Under the pieces are notes generated by a model. That model had not been told where the DNA came from. It was given only the letters and a program-made list of their open reading frames with translations, and did not search any database. From the NCBI GenBank assembly GCA_028281005.1, contig JANQKS010000038.1:1-64000 (forward strand): a stretch of 64,000 bases of DNA. Direction: 5' to 3'. Positions 8,278-16,744 of the stretch are shown here, piece after piece. Origin of the DNA: Pseudomonadales bacterium. Lineage in GTDB: Bacteria; Pseudomonadota; Gammaproteobacteria; Pseudomonadales; Azotimanducaceae. The translations under genes and the position numbers were made by a program. Numbering within the stretch: position 1 is the first letter of the stretch; every line of letters begins with the position of its first letter.

Positions 8278-9174
8278 ATGACGGTTTCATTACAGGCTAA
8301 AAGCGCCATCGTCACCGGCGCCGCGGTTGGCATCGGCCCGGCGTTTGCCAAAGCGCTGGCGCAACACGGTGTCAACGTGGCAGTGTGCGATATACGCGAG
8401 GAAATCATGGCGCTGCCGGCCGAGCTGCAGGCTTTCGGCGTGCAAGCGAAAGCTTGGGTGGCGGATGTCTCCCAGCCGGATGACGTGCGCAGGGTAGTGG
8501 GTGGCGCCGTGGCTGAATTTGGCGGGCTGGATATTCTTATCAACAACGCCGGCAAATGTTGGGCCAGTAAACCCGACGACGATCTCGACAAAACCTTAGC
8601 CGACTACGAAGGCATGATTGGTACCAATCTAAAAGGTGAATACCTGATGGGGCGGGCCGTCATAGCGCAGTTGCTTGAGCAAGGCCGCGGCGGAGAGATT
8701 GTCAATGTGGCTACCGATCATATGGTGACGTGCGGCGCCCCGCATGAACTCTGCCCTGGCCTCGACACCTGCCCCTGGAAAGACGCGCCGCGCCCCACCG
8801 GCACGGACGCGATGGACATCTATGATGCCTCAAAGTGGGGCCTAAACGGCTTTTTGTACGGTTGGGCCAAGGCGCTTAAACCGCACAACATACGGGTCAA
8901 CGCCATGTGTATGGGCGCCACCGATTCTTGGATGATTCGGGATTTCTTCGGCTTTCCTCAAACTCGAGAGGAAGAAACCGCGGCACAGAAAGCCGAAGTT
9001 GACACTTGGATGGCGAAGGAAGATACCGCGCGGGTGGTCATAGAGCTGCTCGAAGAAGGCCCAAATGGGCGTAATGCACAAAACATCAATCTGTGCGTTG
9101 GGCGGCCTGTCAAACTCGAGGCGCCGTTACCCCATGTCTACATCACGCAGGAGAGCCTCGATGGCGACCACTGA
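8278..9174 (+). CDS. Short-chain dehydrogenase/reductase
   Basis: Classical SDR, 298 residues. The cofactor motif is TGAAVGIG, followed by NNAG (ILINNAGKCWAS) and the catalytic Y-D-A-S-K. The substrate-binding loop is longer than usual, with a Cys-rich insert (GAPHELCPGLDTCPWKDAPRP) between the Ser region and the Tyr. It is a paralogue of the next gene, which shares the MGATDT/S motif after the catalytic helix. The ATG at 8278 is preceded by GGGGAGGGG. It overlaps the next gene by 14 bp, so the two are probably co-translated and could form a heteromeric or sequential alcohol dehydrogenase pair. Confidence 0.88.
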   Translation: MTVSLQAKSAIVTGAAVGIGPAFAKALAQHGVNVAVCDIREEIMALPAELQAFGVQAKAWVADVSQPDDVRRVVGGAVAEFGGLDILINNAGKCWASKPDDDLDKTLADYEGMIGTNLKGEYLMGRAVIAQLLEQGRGGEIVNVATDHMVTCGAPHELCPGLDTCPWKDAPRPTGTDAMDIYDASKWGLNGFLYGWAKALKPHNIRVNAMCMGATDSWMIRDFFGFPQTREEETAAQKAEVDTWMAKEDTARVVIELLEEGPNGRNAQNINLCVGRPVKLEAPLPHVYITQESLDGDH

Positions 9175-9964
9175 TCAACTTAAGGGTAAGGTTGCCATCG
9201 TCAGCGGCGCGGCGCAGGGTTTGGGGGAGGCTTTTGCCCAGGCGTTGAGCGCAGCCGGCGCCAATGTGCTGGCATTTGATGTGCAGGACAAAATGGTCGA
9301 GGTCGGTGCGGCGATCCAGCAGAGCACCGGCAATTCGGTATACGCCATGGTGGCAGATGTCTCTTCACGTGCAGATGTGGAGCGCGTGGCACAAGCTGCG
9401 CAAGATCAGTTTGGCGGGCTGGATGTGCTGGTGAATAATGCAGGAACCTGGCGGCGCACCCCGGTGGATAGCAGCTGGGAGCAGGCCTTGGCGGATTGGG
9501 ATTTCATCATGGATACCAATCTCAAAGGGGTGCTGATGTTATCGCGGGTCTGTGTGCCGCTGCTGCAGGCACGAGGCGGCGGCGACATTGTCAATATCAG
9601 CACCTACTATGTGTTACCGGCTAAGTCGCCGGGCACCAATCAACCGGACACTGACCTGTATAACGCGAGTAAATGGGCGCTGAATGCATTTACGGATGAC
9701 TGGTCGAAGGCGTTGGCCAAACACAACATTCGAATCAACGGGTTGTGTATGGGGGCTACCGACACGCCCATGCTACGTGGCTTATTCCCGAGTGGTGAGC
9801 TGCCGCCGGACATGGCGGCAGAGGTCATGCAACCTGAGCAGATTGCCCAACAGATGTTGGACTTGCTGGCAGATGGCCGCAGTGGTGAAAACATCGGCGC
9901 CTGGGTGGGCGAGCCGGTGCAGATCCCAGCACCGGCTGCGGCACATCGTAAAGTAACGGGTTAG
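9161..9964 (+). CDS. Short-chain dehydrogenase/reductase
   Basis: Classical SDR, 267 residues from the ATG at 9161, chosen because CAGGAG precedes it and because longer frames run through the upstream gene. Motifs are SGAAQGLG, DVLVNNAGTW, and the catalytic Y-N-A-S-K. It is clearly related to the preceding SDR (same GLCMGATDTPM-like stretch), so this is a tandem duplication. It is the last gene of the plus-strand SDR run and converges on the CoA-transferase gene with 14 bp between stops. Likely oxidises or reduces a hydroxyl/keto group on the pathway intermediate. Confidence 0.88.
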   Translation: MATTDQLKGKVAIVSGAAQGLGEAFAQALSAAGANVLAFDVQDKMVEVGAAIQQSTGNSVYAMVADVSSRADVERVAQAAQDQFGGLDVLVNNAGTWRRTPVDSSWEQALADWDFIMDTNLKGVLMLSRVCVPLLQARGGGDIVNISTYYVLPAKSPGTNQPDTDLYNASKWALNAFTDDWSKALAKHNIRINGLCMGATDTPMLRGLFPSGELPPDMAAEVMQPEQIAQQMLDLLADGRSGENIGAWVGEPVQIPAPAAAHRKVTG

Positions 9965-9978
9965 GCGTTCTCTAACCG

Positions 9979-11175
9979 TTACTCAGCGGTGACGCCACTG
10001 GCGACTTTGTCGCCTAACAAAGCGGCAACCTCAGCGTCGCTAAAACCCAATTCAGCGAGGATTTCTTCGGTGTGCTGACCATGCGCGGCGGTGTGTGCTG
10101 CCGGTGCTAATCGCTCGCCACCAAACTGCGCCGGTGGTTTTACCCGACGCATGCTGCCCATGACGGGATGTTCAATCGTGTCGAGGCTGTCGTTGGCGGC
10201 GTATTGCGGGTGCGCAAGCACATCATCGTAGCCCAGGCATTCAGCAGCCGGGACATCGTTAGCGGCAAGTTTCTTGAGCAGCTCCGCGTTGGTGAACTTG
10301 GCCATTTCGTCGCGCATAATGGACCGCAGCTCATCGATATTGGCGATGATTTTCTCCATGCTGTTAAAGCGCTCGTCGGCAAACAGGTGGAGTTGGTCGA
10401 TGGCAGTGAGCAGACCCACCTGTTGTGCTTCGTTGGCGGCAGAGACAGTCACACCACCGTCTTTGGTGAGCGTCATTTCATACAACAACTGGCTTAACGG
10501 GGGGACATGTTCGACGTCGTCGTCCAATAAGGTTTGGTGCATAAAGCCGTCGGGAAATAGAAAATACAATCCCGCATCCATCATGGACAGGTCAATGTGT
10601 TGGCCCTCGCCGGTCTTTTCGCGCATGTATAGCGCGGCCGTAACAGCCTGACAGGCGGTATAAGCGGTGATCTTGTCGCACACCAGGTTCCGCACAAACT
10701 CAGGGCCTTCGCCCCCTTCTCCTTGTACGGCGGCAAAGCCGGCTTGGGCTTGTATAACCGGGTCGTAGGCTGGTTTGTCGCTGTCGGGGCCGGCGTTGCC
10801 GAAGCCGTTGATGGCAGCGTAGATTAATCGCGGGTTAATCTCCCGCAGGGTGTTGCTGCCTAACCCTAACCCGTCCATGACGCCGGGGCGAAAATTGCAC
10901 AACACCACGTCGGTCTCGGCTGCCAGCTGTTTGATGATATTGCGGCCGGCTTCGGTTTTTACGTCTAAACGTAACGAACGTTTGCCGCGGTTACAGTTGG
11001 CGAACAGGCCTGATATGCCGCCTTTGCTAGAACCCAAGTGGCGCATGGGGTCACCGAGCTCCACCGGTTCCACTTTGATCACGTGAGCGCCTTGTTCAGC
11101 CATCATCATGGCCGCAAACGAGGCGGTGATCATGGTCGAAAACTCCATTACTTTGATGCCTTCTAACGGTTTCAT
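9979..11175 (-). CDS. CaiB/BaiF family CoA-transferase
   Basis: Family III CoA transferase, 398 residues, moving CoA between carboxylic acids. The N terminus LEGIKVMEFSTMITASFA and the HVIKVEPVELGDPMRHLG segment are characteristic, and the catalytic aspartate is probably in DLSMMDAGLYF near residue 195. The protein matches full family length. GGAGAGAC lies just upstream of the ATG. In this oxygenase setting it is a plausible activating enzyme that puts CoA on an acid formed by P450 oxidation (a role such as BaiF in bile acid metabolism); the substrate is unknown. Upstream is a 393-bp spacer with a gene fragment and a hairpin element. Confidence 0.9.
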   Translation of the reverse strand: MKPLEGIKVMEFSTMITASFAAMMMAEQGAHVIKVEPVELGDPMRHLGSSKGGISGLFANCNRGKRSLRLDVKTEAGRNIIKQLAAETDVVLCNFRPGVMDGLGLGSNTLREINPRLIYAAINGFGNAGPDSDKPAYDPVIQAQAGFAAVQGEGGEGPEFVRNLVCDKITAYTACQAVTAALYMREKTGEGQHIDLSMMDAGLYFLFPDGFMHQTLLDDDVEHVPPLSQLLYEMTLTKDGGVTVSAANEAQQVGLLTAIDQLHLFADERFNSMEKIIANIDELRSIMRDEMAKFTNAELLKKLAANDVPAAECLGYDDVLAHPQYAANDSLDTIEHPVMGSMRRVKPPAQFGGERLAPAAHTAAHGQHTEEILAELGFSDAEVAALLGDKVASGVTAE

Positions 11176-11279
11176 GTCTCTCCTTATTCGGGGTCAGGGT
11201 TCTGAATTACAGCAGGAATAAATTGTTACGTGAGGATGCCGTCCAGATCGTCGGCGCGCTTTGGGAATAATCTCCGCCA

Positions 11280-11380
11280 CTAAGGCGCGATGTTCAGGTG
11301 CTCAGCGAGCAATTCGCCAAAGTTTGGAATGTCGACCTCAGCCATGGTGATGGGGCCTGCACATTTGGTGGCCGCATATG
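11280..11380 (-). pseudogene. C-terminal fragment of an unrecognised gene cut by hairpin element
   Basis: A 33-codon open stretch reads into a TAG at 11280-11282 and ends abruptly at the left CTAG of the hairpin element (11381). The peptide contains ATKCAGPITMAEVDIPNF and ends EHLNIAP. It has the look of a genuine coding tail (codon use like its neighbours) but I do not recognise the family. The spacer 11176-11568 otherwise holds the hairpin element, an additional inverted repeat (ACCGGTTTT at 11427-11435 with AAAACCGG at 11463-11470) and no other gene. Confidence 0.35.
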
Positions 11381-11425
11381 CTAGGGAGCCTCTGAATAAG
11401 TGTCAAAAGCTCAGAGGCTCCCTAG
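11381..11425. mobile_element. CTAG-bounded miniature hairpin element, copy 1
   Basis: A 45-bp perfect inverted repeat: arm CTAGGGAGCCTCTGA, loop ATAAGTGTCAAAAGC, arm TCAGAGGCTCCCTAG. The outer CTAG could be a 4-bp target duplication, since CTAG/YTAR targets are known for IS5-group elements. Two related copies occur at 20078-20106 (half only) and 60955-61002. A short remnant gene ends exactly at its left edge. Whether it is a MITE, an IS remnant or a REP-like repeat is open. Confidence 0.7.
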
Positions 11426-11568
11426 CACCGGTTTTCCGCCTTGGCTGCCTTTGCTGTCGGACAAAACCGGCTGATGTCCGGAAACGGATATATGTCGATT
11501 CCGTTAGACTGACTGTTCGATCAATGAGTGGCGTTCAATAACAAAGAGAAAGACATGGGGCAAATGGC

Positions 11569-12363
11569 ATGATTCGTATGGTTGCGCTAGACATAGACGG
11601 CACCTTGCTCGCACCCGGCGTCGATGTCACGGCGTTACCTGACGCCGCCATGACCGCAGCGGTGCATGACTTGCATGAAGCGGGGGTGGTGGTCGCATTG
11701 GCCACCGGGCGCATGTATCCAGGCACGGCGCACATCGCACGCCACCTTGGCATCAATCAGCCGCTCATTTGTCAGCAGGGTGCATCGGTACATGAGTTTA
11801 ACGGCACTTTACGCCACGGTTGCGCCATTGACGAATCGGTGGCGTTGGAGTTATACGACTATGCCGTCAGCCACAACTGGCCATTGGCTTGGTTTGATCA
11901 CGAACGTTATCTGGTGACGCAGGACAATCCGCAAGCCAAGTATTTTGCGGCTGTTTCCCAGGTAGAGATCGAAATCCATCCGCAGCCTCACACCAGCGGT
12001 ATACGTGCCACCGGCATCGATATTATCAGCACCATTGATGACTCTCCGGACGTACACGTGCTTTTAGAAGCGCGCTACGGCGGGCGCATTACCTTGCTTG
12101 ATTTTCCGTCCGTCACCGCGGTACACGCGCCAGAGGCCAGCAAAGGTAATGCGGTACAAACCTTGGCCGAAGAGCTCGGGATTGCACGGCATGAGGTGCT
12201 GGCCATAGGTGACAGTGTGAACGATGTGTCGATGTTAAGCTGGGCCGGACACAGCGCCGCCCCCGAACATTGTGACCTATACGCGCGCGAGTCAGCAAAG
12301 GAGATATTGCACGGTAAAGGCGTGGATGGTGTGGAAGCGAAACTACGCTCGATACTGGCGTAA
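11569..12363 (+). CDS. HAD superfamily (Cof-type, IIB) hydrolase
   Basis: Phosphatase of the haloacid dehalogenase superfamily, 264 residues. Motif I is [10 protein letters not shown] (nucleophile Asp and general acid Asp), motif II is VALATGRM, motif III is SKGNAV with the conserved Lys, and motif IV is AIGDSVND. The large C2-type cap between motifs II and III identifies subfamily IIB (Cof). These enzymes dephosphorylate sugar phosphates or cofactor precursors such as FMN; the substrate is not predictable. The ATG at 11569 follows a weak GGGGCAA site; an AAAGAGAAAGA stretch lies further upstream. Stands alone with no obvious link to the oxygenase genes. Confidence 0.9.
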   Translation: MIRMVALDIDGTLLAPGVDVTALPDAAMTAAVHDLHEAGVVVALATGRMYPGTAHIARHLGINQPLICQQGASVHEFNGTLRHGCAIDESVALELYDYAVSHNWPLAWFDHERYLVTQDNPQAKYFAAVSQVEIEIHPQPHTSGIRATGIDIISTIDDSPDVHVLLEARYGGRITLLDFPSVTAVHAPEASKGNAVQTLAEELGIARHEVLAIGDSVNDVSMLSWAGHSAAPEHCDLYARESAKEILHGKGVDGVEAKLRSILA

Positions 12364-12454
12364 GACTTATCAGTGGCGATATCTTTGTTTAAGCCCGGCG
12401 AGTTTATACTGTTGGGGCGATTTCAAAGTGAACATCAAAATTCGAGGGAGAAAC

Positions 12455-14026
12455 ATGGCTCACGATCTCATTATTTCCGGCGGCTCCGTCGTGGATGGGA
12501 CCGGGGCTGCACCTTTTACCGCAGACGTCGCCATTGACGACGATAAGATTGCGCGGATTGGTGATTTAAAAGGCGTGCAGGCGGCGCGCCGGATCGACGC
12601 CACCGGCAAAATTGTGACGCCGGGTTTTGTTGATCTGCACACCCATCTAGTGGTTTGAGCACTAGATGCCCAAGTGGGCTGGGATCCGGAGATGAAGTCG
12701 AGTTCTTATCATGGCGTCACCACCGCGCTGATTGGAAATTGCGGGGTGACCTTTGCGCCGGTCAGCAAACCCAATCATCGCTTGCTTGCTGAACTCATGG
12801 AAGCGGTAGAGGACATCGAAGCGGATGCCATCATGGACGGTTTACCCTGGAATTGGCAAAGCTACGGTGAATATCTGGATGCGGTACAGGCGCTGCGTCC
12901 GGCCTTAAATATTGTTGGGTTGGCCGGGCATTCCTCCATCCGCTTTGAAGCCATGGGTGACAAATCCATGGATGAAGGGGTGCAGGCCAGCGATGCTGAG
13001 CTGGAGCACATTTGCCGCATGGTGCGGGAGTCGGTTGAACAAGGGGCGGTGGGGTTTTCTACCTCGCGTTTTCTCGGTCACTTTGTGCCGGACGGTCGTT
13101 TAACACCTGGGACCTGGGCGGATTTACGCGAGATGCAGGCGATACAACAAGCGGTTGTGGATGCCGGCGGCGTTGGCTTCATGCAGGAATTCCTGGCGCG
13201 CAACAATGAAGGTGGCAAACGCATCACGAATATCTGCCACACGCGCCCCAGCGGCGCCATGTATGGTTTGTATCAAGCCGCGCCGTTCCGCAACTCCGCT
13301 TGGAAAGCGTTGATGGCGCTGCCTACCTTAGAAGATCGGTTGGCTGCCTTGCGTGATCCCGCCACTAAGGCGGCGCTGCTGAAACGTTCAAAGGAGACCG
13401 GTTTTGCCGCGGATCCGGCCAAGCTGCACCCAATGGGTGTGGGAGAAGTGCCGGACTACGACATGGCGCGGCGCAACAGCCTGCAGCAAATCGCCGATGC
13501 GCAAGGGGCTGATCCGGTAGACGTTTATGTTGATCGCTTAATCGAGTCGGAAGGCCGGGAGCTGTGGAACTACTGGGCATTTGGCGGCGCCTTGGAAAAC
13601 CAGTGGGCCTATATGCAAATGGAGCACTGTGTGCCGATGCTGGCGGACGCCGGCGCCCACGTGGGAATCTTCACAGATACCGATTCCCCCACGTTTCTGT
13701 TGGCGGAGCTGACCCGTCGTCAGGGTGTTTACAGTCTTGAAGAAGCAGTACACCGCATTACCCAAGCGTCAGCGGACGTGATTGGGTTGAAAGACCGCGG
13801 TAGTGTGAAAGAAGGCTGGATTGCCGACCTAAATGTCATCGACTACGACAATCTGGAAACCGGCTACCCCTACTATGTCAACGATTTCCCCCACAACGGT
13901 GGGCGTTACATCGTGGAGAGCAGCGGCTACGCAGCCACATTGGTGGCCGGTAAACCCATGATCGAGAACGGCAAACACACCGGCCACCGCGCAGGCGAAG
14001 TCATCCGCGACTTTAAGCGCGGCTAA
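12455..14026 (+). pseudogene. N-acyl-D-amino-acid deacylase-like amidohydrolase interrupted by an in-frame stop
   Basis: Two open frames in the same register (12455-12658 and 12674-14026) together encode an amidohydrolase of the D-aminoacylase type, about 520 residues. The N terminus [17 protein letters not shown] and the metal-binding GFVDLHTHL are in the first part; DAQVGWDPEMKSSSYHGVTT, GNCGVTFAP and the C-terminal GSVKEGWIADLNVID are in the second. A 15-nt insertion between L and D of the HTHLD motif adds a TGA. Without it the frame is uninterrupted. The larger downstream part lacks the HxH metal ligands, so it should be inactive alone. GAGGGAG precedes the ATG at 12455. Confidence 0.85.
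12647..12665. mobile_element. 15-bp CTAG-flanked insertion (footprint) in amidohydrolase
   Basis: The sequence CTAGTGGTTTGAGCACTAG replaces what the family alignment predicts to be a single CTAG (codons for L then D of HTHLDAQ). The insert is 11 bp plus a duplicated CTAG, and the outer 6 bp (CTAGTG/CACTAG) are inverted. This is the layout of an element footprint or of a very short insertion with a CTAG target duplication, and the TGA at 12656-12658 comes from it. Confidence 0.7.
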
Positions 14027-14063
14027 TTGCGCGCGGCGATAGCGTTCGGTGTTAGAAGGAACT

Positions 14064-15002
14064 TTAAGGCATCAACGCAGCGCGCTGTGCGGCGATCGCT
14101 TGCAGGGTTGGGGCATGATCACCGACGAGGCGCATGACCAGATGTTCAGCACCGGCCGCCACGTAACTACGTACAAACGCCAGCACATCTTCTAAGCGCC
14201 CGCCTTTACACGCCTGTATGTTGCGCATGGTTGCTGCGGGCACCCCATAATATTGCGCCAGGTAGCGATCGATGGCCGCATCCGCTTGCTCGGCATCGTC
14301 CATGACGCACAGCGTCAAATACAGCGCGGTGGTCAACTGCGCCGGATCACGCTGATGCGCAACGGCAGTGTCGATAAAGTGTTGGCGCCGGGCTTGGAAA
14401 GTTTCGACATCGGGCCCAATGGGAAACCAGCCGTCGTAGTGTTTGGCGCAGCGTTCGATACCCGGCAGGGCGCCGGTACCGATCCATATGGGCGGGCCTC
14501 CAGGGCGATGAGGTTCCGGGCCGAGCACGGCGTCTTGCACCTGCCAGCGACCATCCCATTGCACCGCTTCGCCACGCCACAACGCACGGCACAGGCGAAA
14601 ACCTTCCATCATTCGCCCCACCCGCTTATCGAAAGGTACCCCCGCGGCGGTAAATTCAGCGTGTATGGCTGGCATGTTCGCGGCGATCCCCGCGCCCACA
14701 ATTAAACGACCGGCGCTGATCTGATCGATGGTCGCCAGTTGTTGGGCCAGCACCACGGGGTTACGCAATACCGGCAACAATACCGCAGTACCCACCTCAA
14801 CTTGGGGCACCGCACCCGCTACCGCTGCCAAGAGCGTGAGCGGGTCGTGGCGTGGTCGAGCCAGTAATGAATCGCCCGCCCAGATAGAGTCAAAGCCCAG
14901 GTCGGCGGCGTATTTTGCGGCGTCTAACAGCGGCCCCGCCGCGGGTCGGTTCTGCATGACATTTTCCCGCGTTGGCAGCAGGTAACCGATCTTGATGCTC
15001 AT
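14064..15002 (-). CDS. LLM-class (luciferase-like) F420/FMN-dependent oxidoreductase
   Basis: Luciferase-like TIM-barrel flavoenzyme, 312 residues from the ATG at 15002 (AGGAG 5 bp upstream; the frame also extends upstream to 15104 inside the neighbouring gene's 3' end). Family stretches are IKIGYLLPTRE, AADLGFDSIWAGDS, RHDPLTLLAAVAG, VGTAVLLPVLRNPVVLAQQLATIDQIS and GRLIVGAGI. Such proteins use reduced FMN or F420 for oxidation or monooxygenation of ketones or alcohols. It is the last gene of the minus-strand operon ferredoxin, MBL protein, reductase-like membrane protein, LLM protein. The cofactor cannot be decided from sequence alone. Confidence 0.88.
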   Translation of the reverse strand: MSIKIGYLLPTRENVMQNRPAAGPLLDAAKYAADLGFDSIWAGDSLLARPRHDPLTLLAAVAGAVPQVEVGTAVLLPVLRNPVVLAQQLATIDQISAGRLIVGAGIAANMPAIHAEFTAAGVPFDKRVGRMMEGFRLCRALWRGEAVQWDGRWQVQDAVLGPEPHRPGGPPIWIGTGALPGIERCAKHYDGWFPIGPDVETFQARRQHFIDTAVAHQRDPAQLTTALYLTLCVMDDAEQADAAIDRYLAQYYGVPAATMRNIQACKGGRLEDVLAFVRSYVAAGAEHLVMRLVGDHAPTLQAIAAQRAALMP

Positions 15003-15027
15003 TGGCTCTCCTAATTCTCCCAGTCTG

Positions 15028-15942
15028 CTATTTGCCTGACCTGGCGGCTGCTGATCCACCGAGACCAGGCAGCAGGGCGGGTACACGCGCGTAATAGTCG
15101 GCAAAGCCCGGGTAGCGGCTTAACATGTGTTTGTCCTTCATGGGAATGGTGGCAAACAAGAACATCACCATCATCGCCAGCGCACCCAACAACACCCACC
15201 AGGCACCCCCGGCGCCGACACCACACAGCGCCACTCCCCACCAGAACAGCATTTCGCCCAGGTAATTCGGGTAGCGCATCACCCCCCACAAGCCACTTTG
15301 TAATAAGTCGGCCGCTTGCGGGTTGGGACGCTGGCGAAACGCGTGCAGCTGGTTGTCAGCCACGTACTCAAGTGCAATCCCTACGCTGCCGATCAAGAGG
15401 CCAGTGACCATCATCCACGGCGCAGTGACTGCGGCAGCGGCAACGTTAAACAAGCCAAGACACGCAACAAAAACAATGGCGGTGGGAAACAGGTGGATGC
15501 CAAAAAAGTTGGTTAACTGAAAAAGCTGACCGTGCTGGCTGCGAAAATTGACGTAGCGCCAATCTTCATGATGCCACCCCGGCCAGCCGCGCGCCCAATT
15601 GAGGGTCAAGCGCCACGACCAGGCAGCCACCATAAACATGGTGGCCCACTGCCAGATCTGCCAGGCGCTGCCGTTCAGTTCAAAGAATAACCACACAACA
15701 AGCAGGAAAGGCACCACGCTCCAGTACGCGTCGTAGGTGCTGCTGTTGGACTTATACACCGATACCGCAAAGATCAGCGCAGTCATCACCAAGTCCGCCA
15801 CCGCAGCGCGCAGGATCACGTGGGCGTCAAACAGTTGGGTACTCCACCAGCCGATGGCTGCGGTAACGGTGTAGATGATAACCACCTGCAGCAGGTGGCT
15901 TTGTTTGTTGCTGTGCTGGTTTGTTTGATGGTCTGTCTGCAT
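15028..15942 (-). CDS. DUF1295 / steroid 5-alpha-reductase-like membrane protein
   Basis: Integral inner-membrane protein of 304 residues with about seven hydrophobic segments (for example IIYTVTAAIGWW, FLLVVWLFFEL, LFPTAIVFVACLGLF, WWVLLGALAMMVMFLF). The C-terminal signature of the 3-oxo-5-alpha-steroid 4-dehydrogenase / isoprenylcysteine methyltransferase fold is clear: SGLWGVMRYPNYLGEMLFWWG and, near the end, KHMLSRYPGFADYYARVPALLP. Related proteins reduce C=C bonds next to a carbonyl in steroid or lipid substrates with NADPH; many DUF1295 members have no known activity. In operon with ferredoxin and MBL genes (5 bp from the latter), which supports a role in an isoprenoid or steroid-like pathway. 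Confidence 0.85.
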   Translation of the reverse strand: MQTDHQTNQHSNKQSHLLQVVIIYTVTAAIGWWSTQLFDAHVILRAAVADLVMTALIFAVSVYKSNSSTYDAYWSVVPFLLVVWLFFELNGSAWQIWQWATMFMVAAWSWRLTLNWARGWPGWHHEDWRYVNFRSQHGQLFQLTNFFGIHLFPTAIVFVACLGLFNVAAAAVTAPWMMVTGLLIGSVGIALEYVADNQLHAFRQRPNPQAADLLQSGLWGVMRYPNYLGEMLFWWGVALCGVGAGGAWWVLLGALAMMVMFLFATIPMKDKHMLSRYPGFADYYARVPALLPGLGGSAAARSGK

Positions 15943-15947
15943 GATTT

Positions 15948-16718
15948 TTACAAGCGCATCACAGCATAGTCGGTGACGGCTTTGAAGCGGCCGTTGAGGT
16001 AAGGGTGCAGGGGTGCATCCGCGTGATCAAAGGCATCCACACGCGCCAGCCGTGAGATTAAACCGCTGGCGTGTTTCAGTTCATCGTGCGTCTGCAGCAC
16101 ATGTTGCGGATTGAGCTGCTGCACGAGATCCGCAAGCTTGTGTATGCCGGGGGATACATCACCGCCAAAAATCAAGGGCAGACGATAGTGGTTGAACGGG
16201 CTCAACAGTAGGTGCACGGGTAGTTTGGTAAGCTCAGCGATCTCGTGGGGATGCAGATCGTAGCCATGATTTGCCAACATGACGCTGCGCTCACCGTCAT
16301 CTAATAGATAAGCATGATAGAAAGGGGGTAGGTGTCGCTTGCTTGGCAACTGGCGTATCCCCACGCCGCCGATTTGAACATGCCTGGTGTGCTGGTCAAA
16401 CAGACGGATTTCGGCGCGGGGTAGGGTGCGTTCTAATCTCTTGGCCACGGCACGGGGCGCGACGACCAGTTTAGGTTGCAGACGTTGGAGCGTTTGCAGA
16501 TGGCAATGGTCGGGGTACTGTTGGGTGATCAGCACCGCATCGTAGGCGGGCAATTTGGCATAGCTGAGGGGTGCTGTGCGGTGCCATTGGCTGTTGAACC
16601 AGGGGGCCAGGTCAACCTCTTTACCTTCCAACCACGGGTCGATGAGGAATTTGCTGCCTGCCAACTCCAGCAACCAGGAGTTGTCCATATTGAGGCGCTG
16701 GATCTGCAATCTCTGCAA
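15948..16718 (-). CDS. MBL-fold metallo-hydrolase-like protein
   Basis: Metallo-beta-lactamase-fold protein of about 256 residues. The N-terminal RLNMDNSWLLEL and FLIDPWLEGKEVDLAPWFN are typical of a group of MBL proteins in which the first metal motif is varied; here it reads ITQQYPDHCHLQTL, so the canonical HxHxDH is only partly present (D and two His). The start is uncertain: a TTG at 16718 keeps the conserved N terminus, while the ATG at 16688 would trim it. The start lies inside a 9-bp tandem repeat. Located 26 bp after the ferredoxin gene and 5 bp before the DUF1295 gene, in one operon. Function unknown. Confidence 0.75.
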   Translation of the reverse strand: MQRLQIQRLNMDNSWLLELAGSKFLIDPWLEGKEVDLAPWFNSQWHRTAPLSYAKLPAYDAVLITQQYPDHCHLQTLQRLQPKLVVAPRAVAKRLERTLPRAEIRLFDQHTRHVQIGGVGIRQLPSKRHLPPFYHAYLLDDGERSVMLANHGYDLHPHEIAELTKLPVHLLLSPFNHYRLPLIFGGDVSPGIHKLADLVQQLNPQHVLQTHDELKHASGLISRLARVDAFDHADAPLHPYLNGRFKAVTDYAVMRL

Positions 16719-16728
16719 TATCTGCGAT
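16702..16728. repeat. 9-bp tandem repeat, three units, across the MBL start
   Basis: Units ATCTGCAAT, CTCTGCAAT and ATCTGCGAT are head to tail. The TTG start candidate at 16718 falls inside the array, so a change in copy number would alter the N terminus by whole codons. Confidence 0.85.
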
Positions 16729-16744
16729 AGAAGAAACGTGTGGG

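Noticed and set aside
11290-11541. An 83-codon plus-strand frame in the 11.2-11.6 kb spacer
   Set aside because: It runs through the hairpin element and has no Shine-Dalgarno or recognisable product; the minus-strand fragment is more protein-like.
12656-12658. In-frame TGA of the amidohydrolase as a selenocysteine codon
   Set aside because: The TGA lies inside a 15-bp CTAG-flanked insertion that is absent from the family pattern, and no SECIS-like hairpin requirement can be argued. A disrupted gene is simpler.
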